DNA from: Pontiellaceae bacterium B12219
Lineage (GTDB): Bacteria > Verrucomicrobiota > Kiritimatiellia > Kiritimatiellales > Pontiellaceae
Assembly (NCBI GenBank): GCA_029432795.1
Contig: JARNMJ010000001.1
Coordinates: forward strand, 1-64,000
DNA length: 64,000 nucleotides
Direction: 5' to 3'
This document shows, one piece after another, positions 37,646-47,699 of the stretch. Below the pieces are notes generated by a model that ran no database searches, was not told the DNA's origin, and saw only the letters and a program-made list of their open reading frames with translations. Within the stretch, counting starts at the first letter, position 1; every line of letters starts with the position of its first letter. The position numbers and the translations under genes were made by a program.

Positions 37646-38062
37646 TTAAAAGAGATTGCAGTCAGAAGCGGACAGTTAGAAGTCGGGAATGCAAAAATAT
37701 TCGTGACACCGGAATGGGGGTATTTTTTTTCGCCTCCGAAATAGCGCGTAAAGGCACGTAAGTGCGGTGAAATCGTATGCGTTTTACGTCGGGGATTGTA
37801 TCAGAATGATTCTGTGAAAAATGAAGAGCCGCCTTTGTTTCCGGGAACGATTAAATGTTTTTTATTGCGGAGCCTTGGGTTAGCACTCCGTAGCTTTCAG
37901 CGTACCGCTTGTTCTCTGTGGAGGGCGAGGCTCTGTCCGAGCCATGCCCCTTGTTCGGGGCTCCGACATGATTGCGCCCCGGGAAGCAGTTTCGTCGCCC
38001 TCCATATTTAGATACCCTTTGGCTTGTTGCGAGGGGGGGGGGGCAGGCGCCAGGCGATTCCT
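37646..38062. other. Intergenic region with a GGAGGGCGA-flanked element and an 11-G tract
   Basis: The segment 37918-38005 starts GGAGGGCGAGGCTCTGTCCGAGCC and ends TCGTCGCCCTCC, so it is bounded by inverted GGAGGGCGA and holds internal hairpins such as CCCCTTGTTCGGGG. Short tandem words (AAAGGCACGTAAG) lie near 37745. A run of 11 G occupies 38033-38043, 20 nt after the stop of the minus-strand gene that follows. No gene seen. Confidence 0.5.
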
Positions 38063-39001
38063 CTACTGCGCTTGCTGCATGGCCTTGATTTGTAGTTCCA
38101 GCTCCGGGGTCAGCCACATATCCTGCATAATTGAAAACTCTTCAGTGTCAGAAAGAAGTTGCCGCGCTGTCTGGTAGTCACGGGTGATATAGGTGGTCAG
38201 TATCAGGACTGGATTGTTTTCAGATCCGGAGATAGTGCTATTCGGACTTTTAAGTCCTGCTTTTGTTAGGGCGATCGTCAGTGCCGTTTGGGCCGCTTCC
38301 GCATTTTTGTCTGTTGGTTTGATAATCAATAAATGTGGGCGACTGGAAGGCATATCCAGATATTTATCCGCATTTTTCGGTTCTTGCCCGGTAAACTCTT
38401 CGTAGATTTCAAAATAGGCAACGGAGTTGTCGCCAGCTAATTTCCGATCAAGAATTTCGACCACCTGCGGTTGATAATTGGCCAGTGCAACGATGATTCG
38501 ATCCTGAAGTTCGGGTTTTCTTTCGGTTGCGGCGATATCAATCAGTTGTTCGGCCAGTTCAGGGGTGATGTCTTTGACTTGTGTCAGCCCGTAATAGGTC
38601 GCGTTAAACCGTACATCGTCAGAGGGATCGTTTGTGAGCTTAACGAGGGCTTCCAGGGCTTCAGGGTTTGGCGTGTCATGATTGGCAATAAAGTGTTCTC
38701 CCAGAATCCGGGCGGACGTACTTCGCAGAAGGGCATCCGAATCCTGTGAACAGATCAAAAGACCGGGCAGGTACGTATCATCAACTTTACCGGCAATATT
38801 GCCCTGTCTAATCATTATTAATGAATGCATTTTTAGCTGGGTCGGACCGGTTTGCAGCATTTTCTGAACGGAGATAGATGATTTTGTGTCAGCAACGGCG
38901 TTGGTGGGGATCGGTGACTTTACGGGGGCGGAATTCGGGGGGGCACCATAAACAGAGCCGGTTGTGAGGGCCGCAACGAACAAAATAGGGATGTGTTTCA
39001 T
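38063..39001 (-). CDS. Secreted HEAT-like repeat protein, unknown function
   Basis: 312 residues with a signal peptide (about 1-19, ending VYGA). The middle (about 55-190) has repeated amphipathic helices of HEAT type: LLICSQDSDALLRSTSARILGE, LVKLTNDPSDDVRFNATYYGL. Such repeats bind proteins. The C-terminal third is not recognised. It is monocistronic, with repeat-rich spacers on both sides. Codon use is slightly AT-rich compared with the cys and mqn genes. Confidence 0.6.
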   Translation of the reverse strand: MKHIPILFVAALTTGSVYGAPPNSAPVKSPIPTNAVADTKSSISVQKMLQTGPTQLKMHSLIMIRQGNIAGKVDDTYLPGLLICSQDSDALLRSTSARILGEHFIANHDTPNPEALEALVKLTNDPSDDVRFNATYYGLTQVKDITPELAEQLIDIAATERKPELQDRIIVALANYQPQVVEILDRKLAGDNSVAYFEIYEEFTGQEPKNADKYLDMPSSRPHLLIIKPTDKNAEAAQTALTIALTKAGLKSPNSTISGSENNPVLILTTYITRDYQTARQLLSDTEEFSIMQDMWLTPELELQIKAMQQAQ

Positions 39002-40130
39002 TATTTAGAATTCTCCTGTTTCAAGTCTTATCGGATGTTAGGTAGCCGGGCGCCCAAAAACAAGCAACGAATGAATGGAAAGCAACGAAGGTTTCTCGAA
39101 ATTAGTGACTGGATGCGGGCGACTCCATATTGGGGTTGAATAGTGAGAATTCAAAGCAACGGGTCGATGGCCGCAAAGAGGCGCAAGAGGCACGAAAAAT
39201 AAGCATGTTAATCCTATCTCTCTGTTTTCTTTGCGATCTCTCGTGGCACATAACATCCCTCTTGTCGCAATGAGCCCCTGACGGATCATTCGTTGCTGCT
39301 AAACTTCTACGAAGAGTCGAAATTGTAGATTCTCCGAATATTTTCATGGAAATGAAATTCCTCTATTTGGCGGATGAAAGATTTTTTGACAGGATAACAG
39401 GATCAACTGGATCACTTTTTAATGGGAACAACATCCTGTCAGTCCAAAGTCCGCTCATGGAGAAAGGGTTGATTGCCAATGCTTTCATTGAAAATTCCGA
39501 TTGCTACTGAAATCACATCCATGCGTATTGATCGACTGGATTAAAAAACATGTCCATCCTGTCATCCTGTCTAAAAAATTCGCGCACGAGTGGCTTTCAC
39601 CATAAAAAGCTACGTAGAACCAAATTGTAGGGCTTAAATGGTTGAGCGAGCGAAACCTTTCAGCCGACAGCGGAGTAGGGACACTCCTCTCTACCTGATT
39701 TCGTGCAACGGTATGGTTGCTTTGCGTTATCACGATTAAAATTCGAGGTAGGGGGTCGATGGCCACGAGAGAGCGCAAAGGACGCAGAGACAAGAAATAT
39801 TACGTTGTTTTCTCTATGCTCACTCCGTGCCTCCGTGCCTCCGTGACTCTGTGGCAAAAAATTGCAAATGTACAGAATCGGTATAATGGGTAGTTCGTGT
39901 CTCCTTATATCATGTTCAAAATATGTCGGTATCTATTGCGAATGTAGAGTATGCGTCCCGCTTGCTTCCGGGCGACGGAAAACGAGCGGGTCGCTTATTC
40001 CAGACTGTTGAAAAAGACTTGTTCTGCAGACAAGAAAAATGATCCTGTCATTTCATAATCCTGTTTTGCTCTCGCCAGAGTAGTTTTTAGCAGAGGAAAA
40101 ATCAGACAAATAGGTTTCTCAACAAGCTGA
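39002..40130. other. Gene-free region with several imperfect hairpins
   Basis: No convincing gene. It contains AGCAACGAATGAATGGAAAGC words (39060), a hairpin of GCAAAGAGGCGCAAGAGGC against TTGCGATCTCTCGTGGC (39165-39248), a second of CCACGAGAGAGCGCAAAGG against tandem CCGTGCCTCCGTGCCT (39755-39853), a solo GTAGGGACACTCCTCTCTACC (39675), and two near-identical stretches with ACAAGAAAAATGATCCTGTCAT (40025 and 40580). It looks like a landing zone for repeats. Confidence 0.6.
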
Positions 40131-40470
40131 GCGGTTTCATCGAAACCGCCCTACCTGATTTTGGGTAGGGATGGTTCGTCGAACCGTCCGCCGCCCGCAG
40201 AGCCGCCCGCCATGCCGCCGCACCAGTCCACCGCGAGCGGTTTCATCGAAACCGCCCTACCTGGTTTTGGGTAGGGACGGTTCGCCGAACCGTCCGCCGC
40301 CCGCAGAGCTGCCCGCCATGCCGCCGCACCAGTCCACCGCGAGCGGTTTCATCGAAACCGCCCTACCTGGTTTTGGGTAGGGATGGTTCGCCGAACTGTC
40401 CGCCGCCTGCAGAGCCGCACGCCATGCCGCCGCACCAGTCCACCGCGAGCGGTTTCATCGAAACCGCCCA
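40131..40470. repeat. Tandem array, 106-bp unit, three copies plus partial
   Basis: GCGGTTTCATCGAAACCGC recurs at 40131, 40237, 40343 and 40449, exactly 106 bp apart. Each unit joins two hairpins, GGCGGTTTCGATGAAACCGC-type and GGACGGTTCGCCGAACCGTCC-type, linked by a GC-rich spacer. Units are nearly identical, so expansion is recent. There are no unique spacers, so it is not CRISPR. Confidence 0.9.
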
Positions 40471-40962
40471 GACTGTTGAAAAAGCCCTGTTCAGCTCAAA
40501 TGTGGCGCTGGATTTACTGAATCACCATTTTTATAAAGACAGGACCATTGAATGACATGATCATTATCCATTCCTGTTCTGCAGATAAGAAAAATGATCC
40601 TGTCATCCAATAATTCGGTCTCTTTCTTTTCTTTGAGTTCTCTCGTGGCTAAAAACTCCCCATTTTAAGTTACGCAGGATACGCGTTATCTAACCGTAAT
40701 TTAACTTGAAAAAACGGGGGGGATAGCGGTTAATACGCCCGGGTTTGCAAGAGGGAGAAAAGTGAATGGGTTCATCTTCTTCCGATTGCAGTTGCATTAA
40801 GGTTCAGTTTTTGGGGCTCAATTTTTGTTTTATTCAGTAAAATCTGCGCTTGAGTAGGTTGCCGGGGTGAAAGCAAAAAAAGAAGTTGCTGAACACGGAA
40901 CGTTAATGTATTTATATCAGGTACTAAGTGGAATGGGTTCACTTACTAATAGGAGTAATAAG
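40471..40962. other. Gene-free AT-rich leader upstream of the ANIVGY protein
   Basis: No gene except an in-frame upstream extension of the next CDS, which I reject. It includes the second ATGATCCTGTCAT copy (about 40600) and TTTCTTTGAGTTCTCTCGTGG, half of the hairpin family seen at 39165. The promoter of the next gene is probably here but no clear boxes were found. Confidence 0.4.
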
Positions 40963-41637
40963 ATGAAAAAAATTATTATGACAGCAGCATTGTCTGCCTG
41001 TGCGTCCTTGGTCTTCGCACAAGCAACGGTTACCAGTGCAAATATTGTGGGGTACAATAAGGATGTTAGCAATCCGGGATTGCATATGTCTGGCTATCAA
41101 TTTCTGGGAGATGATACTACGCCTGCAGGGGTGTTTGGAGATCAGTTGCCAATTGGTACAAAAATAAGTGTCTTCAATGGTGCGAATTATGACAACTCTA
41201 CATACGAAATTTATTTTGATTTCGGAACTTTTATGAATGTAACAAATTGGAATCCGAACACCCTTGATTTGGGGCTTGCAAAGGGGTTTTGGGTTGAAAA
41301 TACAGGTGCTTCTGTGGCGACTGCAGTATTGAGCGGGGAAGTTCAGGTTGCTGATTCGGTTACAAATGAAATAGTAATTGGTTTGCAACAGCTTTCGTAT
41401 CCTTATCCTGTTGCTCGTAACGTGCTCGATTTAGATTTTACTCCTTCAATTGGAGACAAGATCTCGGTTTATAATGGTTCGAATTATGATACTTCAACGT
41501 ACGAAATCTATTTTGATTTTGGAACTTTTATGAATGTAACAAATTGGAATCCATCAGCGATTGATATTGCTGTTGGGCAGGGATTTTGGTACGAGGCGGT
41601 ATCGGCTCAGACTTGGGTTGCGAATAAACCCTTCTGA
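40963..41637 (+). CDS. Secreted ANIVGY-type protein with an internal duplication
   Basis: 224 residues from ATG 40963, chosen because a signal peptide starts there and TAGGAG lies just upstream. After cleavage near FAQA, the mature N-terminus reads VTSANIVGYNK, which I recall as typical of an abundant secreted family in Kiritimatiellota and some Verrucomicrobia. The body holds two copies of a roughly 50-residue module around YEIYFDFGTFMNVTNWNP (about residues 80 and 180). The copies are almost identical at DNA level, 297 bp apart. Function unknown. Confidence 0.75.
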   Translation: MKKIIMTAALSACASLVFAQATVTSANIVGYNKDVSNPGLHMSGYQFLGDDTTPAGVFGDQLPIGTKISVFNGANYDNSTYEIYFDFGTFMNVTNWNPNTLDLGLAKGFWVENTGASVATAVLSGEVQVADSVTNEIVIGLQQLSYPYPVARNVLDLDFTPSIGDKISVYNGSNYDTSTYEIYFDFGTFMNVTNWNPSAIDIAVGQGFWYEAVSAQTWVANKPF

Positions 41638-41707
41638 TTGCAAACACTATAAGCTTGTCTGTCATGTTGGTGGATAAGTTCTGAGTAACAACTAATAGGA
41701 GAATGAA

Positions 41708-42304
41708 ATGAAAAAAACACTAGTAATGGTTCTTGGTGTTGCGCTGGTAGGGGCTTCAATGGCTGATGTCGTGATTGATTTCAAGACCACTGCGCCGGTT
41801 TTTAAACCAGGGGGAACTCAAATACCTGGAGATTTATTGGATGTAGGTGCTGTGGCTCAGCTTGTGTGGAGTGCTAGCCCCCTTGCTGATTATCAAACTT
41901 CAAATATTGATTTGTCTTTAGGTAATGGTTTGCAGCGTGATGGTGAATATATCCTTACGACTTATGTTTCTGCTGGCCCTGGAGGTGGGGTTCAGGCTGG
42001 ATCAGGAACGTACGGGAATGATGATGTTGGAGGTAATGATATTCATCAGGGATATTTCTTCGGGCGTATCTTTCAAACTACAGGCGCTGTAAATGATTAC
42101 TTTATAGAGTTTGGAATCCAAAATCCGGAGCTGAAGACTTTTGTTGATACTGATCCTACTTCAGATTACGATACAACTATGTTGAGTGTCAGCACTGATA
42201 TTGCTGCGTATGGAACGCAGGTTGTTCCTGAGCCGGCTACACTCGGTTTGATGGGTATTGCTGGTCTGGGTATGTTCCTGGCTCGCAAAAAAACTCGTCG
42301 TTAA
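41708..42304 (+). CDS. PEP-CTERM secreted protein
   Basis: 198 residues. A signal peptide (about 1-20), a mature domain with Gly/Asp-rich beta segments, and a canonical sorting tail VPEPATLGLMGIAGLGMFLARKKTRR. It shares the TAGGAG leader style with the preceding gene (70 nt upstream), and both are AT-rich. A strong terminator follows at 42331. Surface or matrix role likely; no specific function can be given. Confidence 0.88.
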   Translation: MKKTLVMVLGVALVGASMADVVIDFKTTAPVFKPGGTQIPGDLLDVGAVAQLVWSASPLADYQTSNIDLSLGNGLQRDGEYILTTYVSAGPGGGVQAGSGTYGNDDVGGNDIHQGYFFGRIFQTTGAVNDYFIEFGIQNPELKTFVDTDPTSDYDTTMLSVSTDIAAYGTQVVPEPATLGLMGIAGLGMFLARKKTRR

Positions 42305-42330
42305 TCTTCGGATTAATTACGATAATGAAA

Positions 42331-42358
42331 GAGTCCGCTTTGCGGGCTCTTTTTTTTG
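42331..42358 (+). terminator. Rho-independent terminator
   Basis: GAGTCCGC-TTTG-CGGGCTC (one G-T pair) followed by eight T, 26 nt after the PEP-CTERM stop. Confidence 0.92.
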
Positions 42359-42417
42359 CCCGCACGGAAAAGATCCTTCCGGGAAAAAAATAAAGCGGTA
42401 GCATACCGCCGAAACAG

Positions 42418-43050
42418 GTAGGGACGGTTCGCCGAACCGTCCGCCGCCTGCCGAACTGTCCGTTGAATCGCCCGCCTGATTGCCGGGCTTATCCGCCGGA
42501 AGCGGTTTCATCGAAACCGCCCTACCTGTTGTTTCGGGTAGGGACGGTTCGCCGAACAGTCCGTCCGCCTGCTGGGCCGTCCGTTGAATCGCCCGCCTGA
42601 TTGCCGGGCCTATCCGCCGCGAGCGGTTTCATCGAAACCGCCCTGCCTGCTGTTTCGGGTAGGGACGGTTCGCCGAACTGTCCGCCCGCCTGCTGAGCCA
42701 TCCGTTGAATCGCCCGCCTGATTGTCGGGCTTATCCGCCGGAAGCGGTTTCGTCGAAACCGCCCTGCCTGTTGTTTAGGGTAGGGACGGTTCGCCGAACT
42801 GTCCGCTCGCCTGCTGGGCCGTCCGTTGAATCGCCCGCCTGATTGCCGGGCTTATCCGCCGCGAGCGGTTTCATCGAAACCGCCCTGCCTGCTGTTTCGG
42901 GTAGGGAAGGTTCGCCGAACTGTCCGCTCGCCTGCTGAGCCATCCGTTGAATCGCCCGCCTGATTGCCGGGCTTATCCGCCGTAAGCGGTTTCATCGAAA
43001 CCGCCCTGCCTGTTTTGTTTCGGGTAGGGACGGTTCGCCGCACCGTCCGC
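42418..43050. repeat. Tandem array, about 121-bp unit, five copies plus partial, with dimer periodicity
   Basis: GTAGGGACGG starts units at 42418, 42538, 42659, 42780 and 42901 (there GTAGGGAAGG), and a partial at 43024. Each holds GGACGGTTCGCCGAAC and AGCGGTTTCATCGAAACCGC hairpins. Units 2 and 4 share GCTGGGCCGTCC and GCGAGCGG; units 3 and 5 share GCTGAGCCATCC, so pairs were duplicated as dimers. The modules match the 106-bp array at 40131. Confidence 0.9.
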
Positions 43051-43872
43051 CGCCTGCTGATCCCGCGCAATAAAAGATTTAGTTGGAACGGATTGATCGG
43101 AGGCAACGGAAGTGGATGGAATGCAGAAAAAGCTGCATTGTTGTGTTCTGTGCGTTTCTTTGTGGGTAATCCCGGTAATTCAGTCGCGCATGTTATTCGT
43201 TACTCTCTATCTATCCGTTGCCGTTTTCATCATATTATTCTCAGTTTAATTTCTGGGGTTTGGTGTATTTCGTGGTTGATGTCGGTATGTTCAGACCTCG
43301 TCGCATCATGCGACCGTTCGGTCTGCAAATGCTTCGGGGTCGGCAGCAAAGATGGGGTCTCTTCATCCTCTCTGACTACGTGGGAATGGAATGATTTGAT
43401 GAAAAATGAGGAATGATCCATGTGTACCGGCGAGATCGGTATGATTATATTAAATAATTACACTCCTTTTTTCGCTCGTCGGTAGCGGCCTTGCGAAGCT
43501 TTAGCAAAAGAGATATCTGCTGCGTTTCACATAATAATTTCCTGCTGGAAGTAACGGGATGCTCGTTTTTTTTGTTCTTTAGTGGTCTCATGTTTCGGTA
43601 GCAGGCGGTCGAGTAGCGCTTCCATAGGCTCGTGGAGCAGAGCCCGGTGCTGCATAATATGGTTGTTTTAAATCTGTTTTTTTTTTCGAGGCATTTGCTT
43701 CTGGTTGGTATGGATAGAGGGCTCGTTCTTCTGCAGTTGAATTTACGTTCATCTTTGCTTTTGCTGTTTTTAAGGTGTCAGGTTGTTTCTTGCACTTTCG
43801 GCATGACAACTCCGCGGTCTTATGAAATGCTGTTTTGTTGTGACGTAAACTAATATTTTTCTAGGGGGAATA
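43051..43872. other. Gene-free leader of the autotransporter
   Basis: About 820 nt with no supported gene; the frames present are short and of random composition. It becomes very AT-rich after 43430. CTAGGGGG just before ATG 43873 is the ribosome site. No clear promoter was identified. Confidence 0.45.
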
Positions 43873-46800
43873 ATGAACAAGATAGGATTTATATCGACCG
43901 CATTCATATTAGGTGCAGTAACTGTATATTCACAGGCTAACCTCTGGGACGGATATACGTCTGGTTATAATGGAGCTTTTGGCCTTGCAGATAAGTCATC
44001 ACCGGATTTTAGCACTGCTTCGCAAGTATATACAATTGGAACTCCAACAAATGGTAATGCAGGAACGGCTAAGGCGTTAGGTTATTTCCAGCTCATAAAC
44101 CCGGTAAGTACAACGCTTACGATTACAAATTCATTTGATGGGTTTATTCAGGTGGCTAACCCTACTGCAGCTTCGGTAACAAATACCTTCTTGTCCGATA
44201 AATTTACAGAAGTACGTGGTGCCAAAGCGAACCTTAAATCGGATGACCCTGCATCTGCGATTCAAATTGCTGGTGGAACGACGGGGGATACTTACATCTT
44301 TAACAAGGGAAATTATATTGGTGGAGCGGGTGTCGACAGTACATTACTTCCTGCAGATGGTGCCCTTATCGCAAATGTTGGCACGTTAGTTATTGATGAC
44401 AGTGTTTGGCGTGGGGGTGATGGATTTTCAGGAACGACGAACGGTGTGGTAAAGGCCTATGGGGCTAATGCAGCAAGTATCAATAATGCTCAGGCTGTGG
44501 AGATTGTTAATGGATCTGAGATTATTGGTGGAAATGGAGGGGCAATTAACTTCAATGGCTCGGGCTCCCGAATTGAAACATATGGGGGAAAGGGTATGCA
44601 AATTGTTGGCGCGAACCCCTTAACATATAGTTTAAATATTTCTGATTCCGTCGTGCAGGGCGGTCAGGGAGGGGATGTTGTTACTTCTCAGAGCGGAAGT
44701 CCTATTAAGGCTGACGGTGGACTTGGACTTCAGGCAGCAGCAGTCAGTATTAATCTGGAGAATGCGGAGATATTAGGTGGCGATGCAGGAAGTATTACAT
44801 CCTCAGCTACTACACAGACCGATGCAATTGGTGGTATTGCGGCTCAACTCGCTGGCGTTAATATGGCTCCTGTTGCAGATGGAGTAACTTTTATTGGCGG
44901 AAAGGGAGGGACCGTTTTGACATCTGGGGAGTCGGCCCCGGCAAATGCTACGGGAGGCGATGCCTTAATTTTGGCAAATATCACTAGTGATTTTGTTGTG
45001 AATGGAGGTCATTTTGAGGGCGGTGCCGGAGGTGTTGCTTCTGGAGCTTCGACTACGGCCAATGCGATCAAGGCAAATGGAGGAAATGGTTTTGCATATG
45101 TTGGAGCTGGGGCAACTTCTCCAATTAAAACTGTCATTAACGATGGTACTTTTATTGGGGGAGCGGGAGGAACGGTTTCGAATGAAGTTTCGGCGGCTCA
45201 GTCTGAAGGGGGGGCAGCTTTTTTCGTTGTAAATGGTGTTGCTGAAATTAACGGAGGTACATTTCAGGCAGGCGAAGCCGGACTGATTAATGGTGATGTA
45301 GGTGTCGCAGGTGCCGCGATTAAGATTCAAGATTCCAAAGTAACTATTTCGGGAGGAGATTTTTCTTCGGGGAAAGGGCTGGTTGCAGCATCTTTAGGGG
45401 CCGGAGGAACAATTGTAGTTACTGGTGGTAGTTTTACAGGAGCGGAGTTTTCTGGAAAAAATGATATTGATATTTCAGGAGGCACTTTTAGTGAGGACTT
45501 TGTGTTTTCCGGGAACGGTGAAAAGGATGCTGATATTAATGGGATCTCATTTAAGGATCTGAGCGTTGGGGGGGCAGGAGCTTCATCTATTCGAATTGGT
45601 AATGGAGCATCATTTGGGAATCTCTACCTTTCAGGATCAGGAAATCATCAAATAAGTCTGTCCAATAGTGTGGTATCTGCGGGTCTAGTGGAACTTACTG
45701 AAGGAACGACTGATATTAATGTCTGGAACGATAATCATTTTTTGAATACGACCATTTCCAATGGTACGATGAATTTCAATAATCAGGATTTTAATCTGCA
45801 GAATGGTTCTTCGTTTAAGCTGTTGGATGAATCTTCTACAGTTAGTTTTTCGCAAAATGCGGCGTTTGCCGGTAAATTGGATATCGGCCGGGGCACGGTG
45901 AATGTGGCGTCTGATTTACAGATTAAATCCGGCAGTGCATTGAGTACGGAAATTACGCTGGATGGATCCGGTGTTAAAGGCGGTCTGATCTCCACCGGTA
46001 CCGGAACGATTGAAGACGGAGTTTCATGGACCGTGGTGAACGATGGCACGATCACAGATTCGAGTGTGCTGGATGACGGCATTCTGCTGGCTTCTGCCAG
46101 TGGCGGCGCGATATCGAACTCGCTTGAAGGGGCTGATTTTACCTTTGTAGGGAATCCGGAATGGATCAAGGGCATTACCGGTGTGACCAATATGCTGGAA
46201 TCCGGTTCGCATAATCTGTATGCGACCTACGGACAACAGAGTCTGGATTTGATCTTCCAGGGCGGCGATCCGGACTTTCTTCTGGCGATGTCGGATCTGC
46301 AGTTGAATCTGAGCACAAACCAGGCGTTGTCAGATTATGTTGCAACTGCATGGCCGAATCAGGCAGCCGCAGAGGCCGGCCTGCAGGACGCCTTTGTTCG
46401 TACGCCGGAAATGGCCAATGCGCTGGTCGGTTTGCAGGGCGTTTTTGCGGATCAGATCAGAAATCGTACGCGGAGCGGTCTGCGGTATAAAAATTTCGGC
46501 AGCAAGACCAATTATCACCCCACAGGGCCTCGTGGTCCTTCCGACTGGTACGATAATACCGTCCAGTGGACAAAGGATCATCTGCCGAGCTGGGATGCCC
46601 AGGAAGCGGTCCGCAATGTATCCGACAACGCGCCGATGCTGGATGTGAGAGGCGCTGATGTTGAAGTGGGTAAAGCCTACATTTCAGGCTCTGCCGGAAA
46701 GAGCAGCGATTACAATGAGTTTACAGAAGCTCTGGAGAATAAAACTGCGCTCTCCGGCAAGGATATCACCGTACCGGAAACCTACCAGGTCTGGGGACGG

Positions 46801-47619
46801 GGTTATGGTTCGCGTGTGAATCAGGACGCGACTGACGGTTTTTCCGGATACGATGCAACGATTGTGGGCGGCATGCTGGGTGCGGATAAGCGCTTTGAAA
46901 AATTGCTGTTAGGTCTTGCCGCCGGTTATGCCCGTACGACAGTGGAAGGAAAAAGTGGAAACGATGGCGATGCCGATACCCTTAGCGCCTCCGGTTATTT
47001 TTCGCATAACACCGAGTCGTTCTACGTGGACGGTGCCTTGACGTATGCCTTCAATGATGTGGATACAGAAGGGGTCAGAACAGTGGGCTACAATGGTGAA
47101 TACGATGCGCAGACGGTCGGCTTCGGTCTGGGTGCCGGATACGGCATCTCCTTTGCAAAAGACAAATGGTTGTTTACGCCGGAAGCGTCTTATCTGGGTA
47201 CCTATTATTCCCGGGGGGCGTACACCGCTAAATCTGTTAATGTGCCGGCTTTCCCGGACCTGAACTACAACTCCTATGATGATTGGTCGCATTTGACCTC
47301 CATCGGGGCAACGTTGTCGATGATTGGTGTGATTGAAAGCTTTAACACCGAAATGGAGTACCAGCCCGAAATCCGTGCGCATTGGCTGCATGAATTCAAC
47401 CCGGATATGAAAAATGATACATACGTCATGACGGGTGGCATCAATACCGTTAATGTCTCGCTTCAGGCGCGTGAGGAAGACCTCATCAGCGTGGGAGCCG
47501 GTATCCGCTTCTCCGAGTGGCAGAACGATACAACTGAATTCGGTCTGGATGTTGACGGCGCCTTCGGCGGGGATTATCACAACTTCGTGGTGAGCGGTAA
47601 AATTATGCACCGCTTCTAA
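43873..47619 (+). CDS. Autotransporter with glycine-rich beta-helix passenger
   Basis: 1248 residues. Signal peptide (about 1-22). The passenger (about 23-950) has many irregular repeats of the type NGGTFIGGAGG, GGHFEGGAGG and GGDFSSG, which suggest a parallel beta-helix. The C-terminal 270 or so residues form an autotransporter barrel: TYQVWGRGYGSR, GGMLGADKRF, alternating aromatic strands, and a terminal aromatic in KIMHRF. It is probably anchored in the outer membrane with the passenger outside. The 5' two thirds is AT-rich with loose codon use; from about 45860 base use shifts to that of the housekeeping genes. Confidence 0.88.
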   Translation: MNKIGFISTAFILGAVTVYSQANLWDGYTSGYNGAFGLADKSSPDFSTASQVYTIGTPTNGNAGTAKALGYFQLINPVSTTLTITNSFDGFIQVANPTAASVTNTFLSDKFTEVRGAKANLKSDDPASAIQIAGGTTGDTYIFNKGNYIGGAGVDSTLLPADGALIANVGTLVIDDSVWRGGDGFSGTTNGVVKAYGANAASINNAQAVEIVNGSEIIGGNGGAINFNGSGSRIETYGGKGMQIVGANPLTYSLNISDSVVQGGQGGDVVTSQSGSPIKADGGLGLQAAAVSINLENAEILGGDAGSITSSATTQTDAIGGIAAQLAGVNMAPVADGVTFIGGKGGTVLTSGESAPANATGGDALILANITSDFVVNGGHFEGGAGGVASGASTTANAIKANGGNGFAYVGAGATSPIKTVINDGTFIGGAGGTVSNEVSAAQSEGGAAFFVVNGVAEINGGTFQAGEAGLINGDVGVAGAAIKIQDSKVTISGGDFSSGKGLVAASLGAGGTIVVTGGSFTGAEFSGKNDIDISGGTFSEDFVFSGNGEKDADINGISFKDLSVGGAGASSIRIGNGASFGNLYLSGSGNHQISLSNSVVSAGLVELTEGTTDINVWNDNHFLNTTISNGTMNFNNQDFNLQNGSSFKLLDESSTVSFSQNAAFAGKLDIGRGTVNVASDLQIKSGSALSTEITLDGSGVKGGLISTGTGTIEDGVSWTVVNDGTITDSSVLDDGILLASASGGAISNSLEGADFTFVGNPEWIKGITGVTNMLESGSHNLYATYGQQSLDLIFQGGDPDFLLAMSDLQLNLSTNQALSDYVATAWPNQAAAEAGLQDAFVRTPEMANALVGLQGVFADQIRNRTRSGLRYKNFGSKTNYHPTGPRGPSDWYDNTVQWTKDHLPSWDAQEAVRNVSDNAPMLDVRGADVEVGKAYISGSAGKSSDYNEFTEALENKTALSGKDITVPETYQVWGRGYGSRVNQDATDGFSGYDATIVGGMLGADKRFEKLLLGLAAGYARTTVEGKSGNDGDADTLSASGYFSHNTESFYVDGALTYAFNDVDTEGVRTVGYNGEYDAQTVGFGLGAGYGISFAKDKWLFTPEASYLGTYYSRGAYTAKSVNVPAFPDLNYNSYDDWSHLTSIGATLSMIGVIESFNTEMEYQPEIRAHWLHEFNPDMKNDTYVMTGGINTVNVSLQAREEDLISVGAGIRFSEWQNDTTEFGLDVDGAFGGDYHNFVVSGKIMHRF

Positions 47620-47642
47620 TCGCAATCAGCTCTGGCTGAACA

Positions 47643-47679
47643 AAACGCGTTTATTCTTTATGAATAAGCGCGTTTTTTT
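47643..47679 (+). terminator. Rho-independent terminator after the autotransporter
   Basis: AAACGCGTTTATTC, loop TTTAT, GAATAAGCGCGTTT, then a run of seven T. Confidence 0.9.
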
Positions 47680-47699
47680 GTGCCAGCAGAATGATCGTA

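Noticed and set aside
41200-41560. Assembly duplication in the ANIVGY gene
   Set aside because: The two copies differ at several bases and lie in frame within one gene, so a real duplication is more likely than an assembly artefact.
40131-43050. CRISPR array
   Set aside because: The repeats are 106 or 121 bp units repeated end to end with no unique spacers, and there are no cas genes nearby.
40171-43106. Short open frames inside the hairpin arrays
   Set aside because: They translate the repeat itself, give near-identical low-complexity Arg/Pro-rich peptides, and lack ribosome sites.
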